From Linum tenue (lineage: Eukaryota; Streptophyta; Magnoliopsida; Malpighiales; Linaceae): a DNA stretch of 64,000 nt. This document shows positions 58,524-64,000 of the stretch, in pieces. The first letter of the stretch is position 1. Each line of letters opens with the position of its first letter. A program made the translations under genes and the position numbers. The stretch lies in assembly GCA_946122785.1 (NCBI GenBank), contig CAMGYJ010000002.1, forward strand, positions 19,132,492 to 19,196,491, given 5' to 3'. The notes under the pieces are model-generated. The model saw nothing but the letters and a program-made list of their open reading frames with translations. It had not been told where the DNA came from and did no database searches.

Positions 58524-60880
58524 GAAACCGTGCTACTAGTTCAATTAATCACCCTTTTAGATTCTTTGCTTAAATGATTTTGATAGGTGTGTGGTATGAA
58601 GAATACAGATAGTAGGCGGGACATGTTCTTTTGTTACTCTGCGTAACGGGGTTGGGAAAAAGGATAGGGGCATCATAGAACACTTCTCTGGTCACTATCG
58701 CCATGAAGGTGCTGGAATGCTGCTAACTGTGCTCCTTGATGAGGCTGCATAGGAACATTGTCATTGCCTTATGCCTAGCATATCTTGTTTCATTCGTTGC
58801 ACCTACTCAAACTATCATCATCGTGATTCGTGAATTTGTTCCAGCCATTCTTTTTGTTGTTTAGCCTAAATCAGATTGCCGAGATTGCTACTGGCTAAGT
58901 GGCTATGATGATTTGCCTCTCCAAGGTTCTGAAAGACCACATCTGCGAAAAGATGATGATCTTTTGTTATGTGAAGTAATAAAAGTGAGTGACACGACCG
59001 GACCGTCGCATTGAGTGGAAAAGTTGGAGTCTTCTTCCTCTTTTCCATCCTCTTGTTTCATATTGGTAGCTCGGATAGGGACCGTAAACTCTTCCGAATC
59101 ATTAAAGTTGCTTGTTTCTTTCTTTTGACTGGTACCTTTTTCTAGGGTGTCAATGGCCGCATACCACCCATACAAGTGGATTGAGCTTTTTTCAATGTCA
59201 TTATTGTCGACAATGTTATCTTGTCTCCAAATATCGTCAATATTCCTCCATTTCCGTAGTCATGGCTCACGACTGTTTCTCTGGTTTTCCACAGTAATAC
59301 CATCTGCCAAAATTGAGTGGTAGCAGACACACGCACGCATTACTGTGTACATGTAACTATGGAGTGCACATGGCTCAGTCGGGCAGACTGAATTCCACCA
59401 TTTTTAAACAGAGCCGGCTGTTTATCCACCATTGACCACAAGCTATGAAACCTCCTATTACTAGAATGAACACAGGGAAGGAGCTGGCCGCGTATGCCTC
59501 CTAGTGATCAGGTTTTAGCAACGACGGCCCAAGAAATCCCGTAAGGAAAGTGATATGGAGCTGGATTGCCAGTCATTCCCCATACGCAATCGATAGCGTC
59601 GGCCGCCGGCGCATTTTTTTTCTTCTTCTATATATTTCGACGGAAAGCCCATTCGTGGTAGTTAGTGTATGGAGGTAATGGAAGGGAAGATTGTATTTGG
59701 ATGTCCAAGATAATATTATCATAATATATTTGTATATTATTAATACTCTGGTCGACGGAGGAGCAAAGGCAAAGCGAAAGTCATTCAAGAGAACACAGTT
59801 AACGCCTTGACGGACTGTCGCCCCCGCGACAGAGAGGAGACAGTCAAAGATTATGGATCTGTGGGCTGCGGCGTCAGCACTAACGTCACAATAGTGTTGT
59901 TTGAGCACATTGGGTTGCTTTTCTTTTCTTCCCCTTTTGGTTTTACTTGCTTGCTTGACTGCCCAAATGATTGTATAATACTTTACTTGAATAAACCATA
60001 ACAGAATAACTTCCAGACAAACCAACACAATCCAAATACTACGTTGTCTTTTTAGATCAAATTGGGGAATGCACAAGGTTATAAATATATAATCCGCAAA
60101 ATAAAATTAAAAAAATTCATAATATTCCCAATCATATCCTTTTACGTTGATTAGACGATCGCTCAAGTCACCAGTCTCAATAAAATTCACCAGATTGCGT
60201 AGATAGAGTGACATGCTTTCGTTGTTGCAGGCTTCTATATTTATAACGTGTGATCTATATGGCTTTTAGGAGATGCATTTGATATTGCAATTAACATCTT
60301 TACAAAATGAAAAGAAAATATTAACTTTACTTTGCTTATTACATAAATAACTCAAAGCCTTTCTAGTTGTCCTAGTAGTAAGCTATACTTTAATGCAAGC
60401 AAAGCATATGCTCTTATCATGTATTTTAGAATCCGCTCTCTTAAGGTATTTGGAGAGGAAAACAATGAGAAAGAATATTCCATTCCACTATGAGAGGTTG
60501 TAAGACATTTCTTATTTGTTCTTTCAAATGATTCCTTTTTTTATGTATCTACTAAATAGAAATGGACGAAATGAGTCAGAATGAGTCTGCAAGGCTATTT
60601 GATTACGCTGATAATCAAACCGAAACATGTCAAAGTCGAATCAAGAAAAAATGAAAATTATGTAAAAACAAATCACAACATCTTCAATCTTAATTCGATT
60701 TTGATGTAAACTTCCATCCGTTCTAATTTCGTCCGGATGCCGGCGTAGACCTAGTCGCGAACAGGCTAAAAAACACACGTGTACTTACAGTTGGATCAAT
60801 CATTGAAGTTTGGTGGGTGATTTTGGGAGCTGGGGAAGGAGCTGCTGCTGCTGCTCGCTCCTCCACCTCCGCTCCGCTCC
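58524..60880. other. Intergenic, no gene recognised
   Basis: Mixed DNA with several minus-strand frames of 60-170 codons (for example 58903-59175 and 59573-60076) that show no known domain. No bounded transposon identified. Confidence 0.45.
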
Positions 60881-60888
60881 GCTCTTTC

Positions 60889-60895
60889 TATATAA
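60889..60895 (+). promoter_or_regulatory. TATA box of the serine acetyltransferase gene
   Basis: TATATAA, 97 bases before the first in-frame ATG and just after a run of GCTCCGCTCC-type repeats. Confidence 0.65.
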
Positions 60896-60991
60896 TCAAC
60901 GACGGTCGATTCACAACACAAGCTCAGCTTAGCACTCAACCCTCCCTCACCAAAAAATATATCTGTATTTTTATTTAATTTTCTTAAGGAT

Positions 60992-62191
60992 ATGAAGTTT
61001 ACCAGTTTAATCCGGAATCAAAACGGCTTCCCCAAGAAACTCTCTCATTTCCCAATGAAACTTCTGGTCACCACCGCCCAGCTCCCTCTATATAAATCCT
61101 CCTCCACCTCCCCTCTTTTTCTCCACTCCAAATCCCAACCCAAATCCGCCGCGGAAATCCCTAATCTCTCCAATCGCTCCATGGGGACTTGCGTCGACAC
61201 TTGCTCCACCACAGCGGGCCGCCGCGACGGCGGCACCCGGCAGCAGCGCACCCGCGACACCATCGACAACAGGTACGCCCGATTCTACAAGCCCTGCCCT
61301 CTCGTCAGAAATTTCCAGACCCAGACCCAGACCCAAACCCCGCCCCTCGATCGAATCGAGGAGACGACGGCCGCGGCCGTGGAGGATCTCTGGGCGAAGA
61401 TGCGGGAAGAGGCGAGCCTCGATGCGGAGCAGGAGCCGATTCTCTCCGGCTACTACTACACCTCGATTCTTTCGCAGACATCGCTCGAGGGCGCGCTGGC
61501 GAATCATCTGGCCGTGAAATTGTGCAATTCCAGCCTCCCGATCGGAACCCTGTTCGATATCTTCGCCGGGGTGTTGGGCGAGAACCCGGGAGCGGTTCGG
61601 GCCGTGAAGGCGGACCTGCGGGCCGTGAAGGAGCGCGACCCGGCCTGCATCAGCTACGTCCACTGCTTCCTGGGCTTCAAAGGGTTCCTAGCTATCCAGG
61701 CCCACCGCGTGGCCCACGAGCTCTGGCGGCGGCAGAGGAAGGCCCTGGCGCTCCTGATCCAGAATAGGGTTTCCGAGGTTTTCGGGGTCGACATACACCC
61801 CGGCGCGCGGATCGGGGAAGGCGTGCTGCTCGACCACGCCACCGGAGTCGTGATCGGAGAAACGGCGGAGGTGGGGAACGATGTTTCGATTCTTCACGGC
61901 GTGACACTGGGCGGGACCGGGAAGATTGGCGGGGATCGGCACCCGAAGATCGGCGACGGGGTGCTGATCGGGGCCGGGACGTGCGTGTTGGGGAACATTA
62001 GGGTCGGGGCAGGGGCGAAGATCGGGGCGTGCTCGGTGGTGTTGAAGGAGGTGCCGGCGAGGACGACGGCGGTGGGGAATCCGGCGAGGTTGATTGGTGG
62101 GAAGGAGAACCCGACGAAGCTTGACAAGATGCCCAGCTTCACCATGGACCATACATCGCATATTGCCGAGTGGTCCGATTATGTGATTTAA
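60992..62191 (+). CDS. SERAT2;1: Serine O-acetyltransferase, SERAT2;1 type, intronless
   Basis: 399 residues without introns. The first step of cysteine synthesis: L-serine and acetyl-CoA give O-acetylserine. An N-terminal Ser/Thr/Lys-rich extension (plastid or dual targeting) precedes MGTCVDTC (residue 64), which matches the conserved MATCIDTC of Arabidopsis SERAT2;1. The alpha-helical part includes EPILSGYYYTSILSQTSLEG and AVKERDPACISYVHCFLGF, with the catalytic-site Asp. The left-handed beta-helix of hexapeptide repeats follows (IHPGARIGEGVLLDHATGVV, with the catalytic His, then IGAGTCVLGNIRVGAGAKIG). The C-terminus EWSDYVI ends in the Ile that inserts into O-acetylserine (thiol) lyase in the cysteine synthase complex. 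Three in-frame ATGs (60992, 61055, 61181) could give forms with different targeting. GC content is high compared with its flanks. Confidence 0.95.
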   Translation: MKFTSLIRNQNGFPKKLSHFPMKLLVTTAQLPLYKSSSTSPLFLHSKSQPKSAAEIPNLSNRSMGTCVDTCSTTAGRRDGGTRQQRTRDTIDNRYARFYKPCPLVRNFQTQTQTQTPPLDRIEETTAAAVEDLWAKMREEASLDAEQEPILSGYYYTSILSQTSLEGALANHLAVKLCNSSLPIGTLFDIFAGVLGENPGAVRAVKADLRAVKERDPACISYVHCFLGFKGFLAIQAHRVAHELWRRQRKALALLIQNRVSEVFGVDIHPGARIGEGVLLDHATGVVIGETAEVGNDVSILHGVTLGGTGKIGGDRHPKIGDGVLIGAGTCVLGNIRVGAGAKIGACSVVLKEVPARTTAVGNPARLIGGKENPTKLDKMPSFTMDHTSHIAEWSDYVI

Positions 62192-62586
62192 ATTGGGAAT
62201 TTTTTTTTCATTTTCATTTTGTTTTGTTTTCTTTGTTGCGGTAGTGATCGGAACCGAAGTTCTGGCCATGGGAGGAGCATCGTGTTCTTGTCTGATACTT
62301 TTTGGGTACAATAATGGGGATGGCGTCGTAGGGTAAATGTGTGGCCTTCGTTTGCTTGCTTCCTGCTGCTACTTGCGGTAGTAATAGACAAGACGTGGTA
62401 ATGGTACGACTACGAGATTGTGATTTGTGAGGCACCTGTCGTTGCTTCTAAATTCATTGCTCTGGAAATTCTGTGGTTGTAAATTGTAATATGGAGAAGA
62501 TGCTTCTGGTTCTGCTGCAACTGAAAAGATGCGAGACTTTCCTGTCGAAGGAAAGTCTTGTTAATTGGTGATCCTCACTAGTAGAG
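62192..62586. other. 3' region of the serine acetyltransferase gene
   Basis: No further feature seen. Confidence 0.45.
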
Positions 62587-62949
62587 TTAGTGTACTCGGT
62601 AGTCGGTTCTATGGCAAATCATCGTGAGGGCATGGCGAATAGCTAAAAGCTCCACAGTGGAGGCATCCACAATACTAGGTTGAGAGCATCCAAATGCAAA
62701 CAACGGGAAGCCACCTTCAAAACCCACTATACCGACACCAACGTGCGTTGGAGAACAAGTAGCAGCACCATCCACACCTAGCCGTAAGCCTGAACTGAGA
62801 TTGGGGGCGCGTGATCGACGGAGATGCAGTACTGGTGTTAAATTTTGGGGCTGAACACTGAACAACAATGTGATGATCCGCCTGGTAAGATAAAAATTGA
62901 CAAAGGAGGGAGGAGATGGTGAATTGAGCATGGGGAAGGAAGACGACAA
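62587..62949 (-). pseudogene. RNase H-like (RVT_3 type) retroelement fragment
   Basis: A minus-strand frame with LGVDGAATCSPTHVGVGIVG and SIVDASTVELLAIRHALTM resembles the plant RNase H-like domain found in non-LTR retroelement remnants (VDGA...AELLAIREGL). The fragment covers about half a domain and has no neighbouring reverse transcriptase. Confidence 0.6.
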
Positions 62950-63300
62950 CGTTGGTTAACAATCTTCATCAATATTTTTAATTTTGATTATTAACTCACA
63001 TAAAGCTACACCACAAATTAATCCCAACTAGAGTACAAGTTTTTAAACTCTAGCCGGGTGCAGTATAGGGCAAGTATTTAAATTGTCAACCCGGGCCGGT
63101 CCATGTACCCCTACTTCAATCGCTTAAGTTGTTATCTACCAAAACAGTTTTGGGTTTAAAACTATGAAAACTACAAATGAAAACAAGCAAGGAAAGTAAA
63201 TAAAGGAAAATTCTAACTAAGGGAGCTTCACCCAGGAGTTGCTTCCCCTTAAATAGCTACCATGACTCGCCGGATTGAATGGAGTCGTGTGGTGTAGGTG
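62950..63300. other. Retroelement-like or intergenic DNA, unassigned
   Basis: No gene recognised. Its general composition resembles degenerate retroelement ends, but no boundary was found. Confidence 0.3.
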
Positions 63301-63307
63301 GTTGTGA

Positions 63308-63500
63308 ACCGCGAGGGTGAGCAACTAGTGATCGATTTGTCATGGAATCAATTCACTAGCGATCGATTTGTCACGGGATCGATCCACTCACCAAGTCTAG
63401 GGGAACCACTAGGAGGAGCAACTAGTGATCCATTTGTCAGGGGATGGATTCACTAGAGATCGATTTGTCACGGAATCGATCCTCTCACTCTGTCTCTAGG
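63308..63500. repeat. Two tandem ~105 bp units rich in GATCGATTTGTCACGG
   Basis: Each unit has GAGCAACTAGTGATC, two GATCGATTTGTCA-type words and a CTAGGGG ending. The inner words are themselves near-palindromic around ATCGAT. Confidence 0.7.
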
Positions 63501-63958
63501 GGTTGCCTAGGTCTCTCCCTCAAACCGGAGTTTGAGCGGCTTAATCACAACCAACCTAGATGCAAACTTGAGTCAAGGGGGATGCTCATCTCTAACCTAG
63601 ATAGTAGGCACAAAGTGCCCAGGAAAACCAAGCTTGTCAAGCCTACCTAAAAAGGTGTGGTTTTCCTCTAATCTAGGTTAGGCAAGCACACAAGATTTGG
63701 AAAGCGCAACTAAGCACAATCACCCTGAAATACCTATAATACTCAAATTGATGCAAACCCATACAAAATCATTCAATCTAAACAAGTAACTACAAAGTAT
63801 TAGTTAGGGATCTACAACACCCAAGAGAAAAGAGTGGGTTTCTAGAGAGAGAAGAGAGGGATTACAAATTTGAGTTCAAGATCTTCTTCTTCTTATAGGC
63901 TTGAATCCTTGTCTTCAAGATCCACTCAAGCCTCCAATGATGCTCCAAGATCACTCTA

Positions 63959-63959
63959 G

Positions 63960-64000
<41 letters not shown>
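63959..64000. repeat. (TC)n microsatellite at the window edge
   Basis: Runs off the end of the window; true length unknown. Confidence 0.9.

Noticed and set aside
58903..59336. Minus-strand frames downstream of RPS10
   Set aside because: No domain, no splice-consistent continuation, ordinary intergenic composition.
61045..62311. Several long minus-strand and shifted frames over the serine acetyltransferase gene
   Set aside because: Shadows of a GC-rich real gene; only the plus frame shows the hexapeptide repeats and family motifs.
63308..63500. CRISPR-like repeat pattern
   Set aside because: Plant nuclear DNA; the repeats vary and lack regular unique spacers.

Overview
This window is nuclear DNA from a flowering plant, most likely a eudicot. 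Genes are split by short AT-rich GT-AG introns, several proteins carry plastid or mitochondrial presequences, and plant-only families are present (phloem protein 2, plant mobile domain, BAH-agenet, plastid ribosomal protein S10). The intergenic DNA is AT-rich and full of plant transposons. I cannot name the species from the sequence.

Layout. Positions 1-15,000 are almost all repeats: a broken plant-mobile-domain gene running off the left edge, a 1.4 kb field of short near-palindromic GGTACC-type motifs, and several Mutator-type elements, including a 4.2 kb composite that carries a captured gene start. Positions 15,400-42,100 form the gene island. In order: two phloem protein 2 (PP2-A type) genes with a Mutator-type element between them (+), IMPL1 inositol monophosphatase (-), TIM50 (+, sharing a ~740 bp promoter region with IMPL1), a ZIP11/ZIP2-type zinc transporter (+), the WSS1A DNA-protein-crosslink protease (+), a BAH-agenet chromatin protein (+) and a QRT1-type pectin methylesterase (-). 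Positions 43,333-55,900 are a nested transposon block. Its core is a ~7.5 kb Mutator-like element carrying an intact plant-mobile-domain gene and, tail to tail with it, a transposase-OTU gene killed by two in-frame stops. Positions 56,600-62,200 hold plastid RPS10 and an intronless SERAT2;1-type serine acetyltransferase (both +). The right edge has an RNase H-like retroelement fragment and tandem repeats.

The order TIM50, ZIP11, WSS1A, then SERAT2;1 matches the Arabidopsis order At1g55900, At1g55910, At1g55915, At1g55920 as I recall it. I therefore read the cellular genes as a conserved microsyntenic block. BAH-agenet, QRT1 and RPS10 lie between WSS1A and SERAT2;1, and the transposon block lies between QRT1 and RPS10.

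The most unusual material is a family of three Mutator-type elements (5125-6308, 43343-45142, 45401-46477). They have 10 bp target duplications and a palindrome inside each terminal repeat. Two of them also carry repeated long hairpins with a TATA-box-like sequence in the loop. No transposase is visible in them. Gene models were built by eye from splice signals and protein continuity; exon ends are precise where stated but untested.
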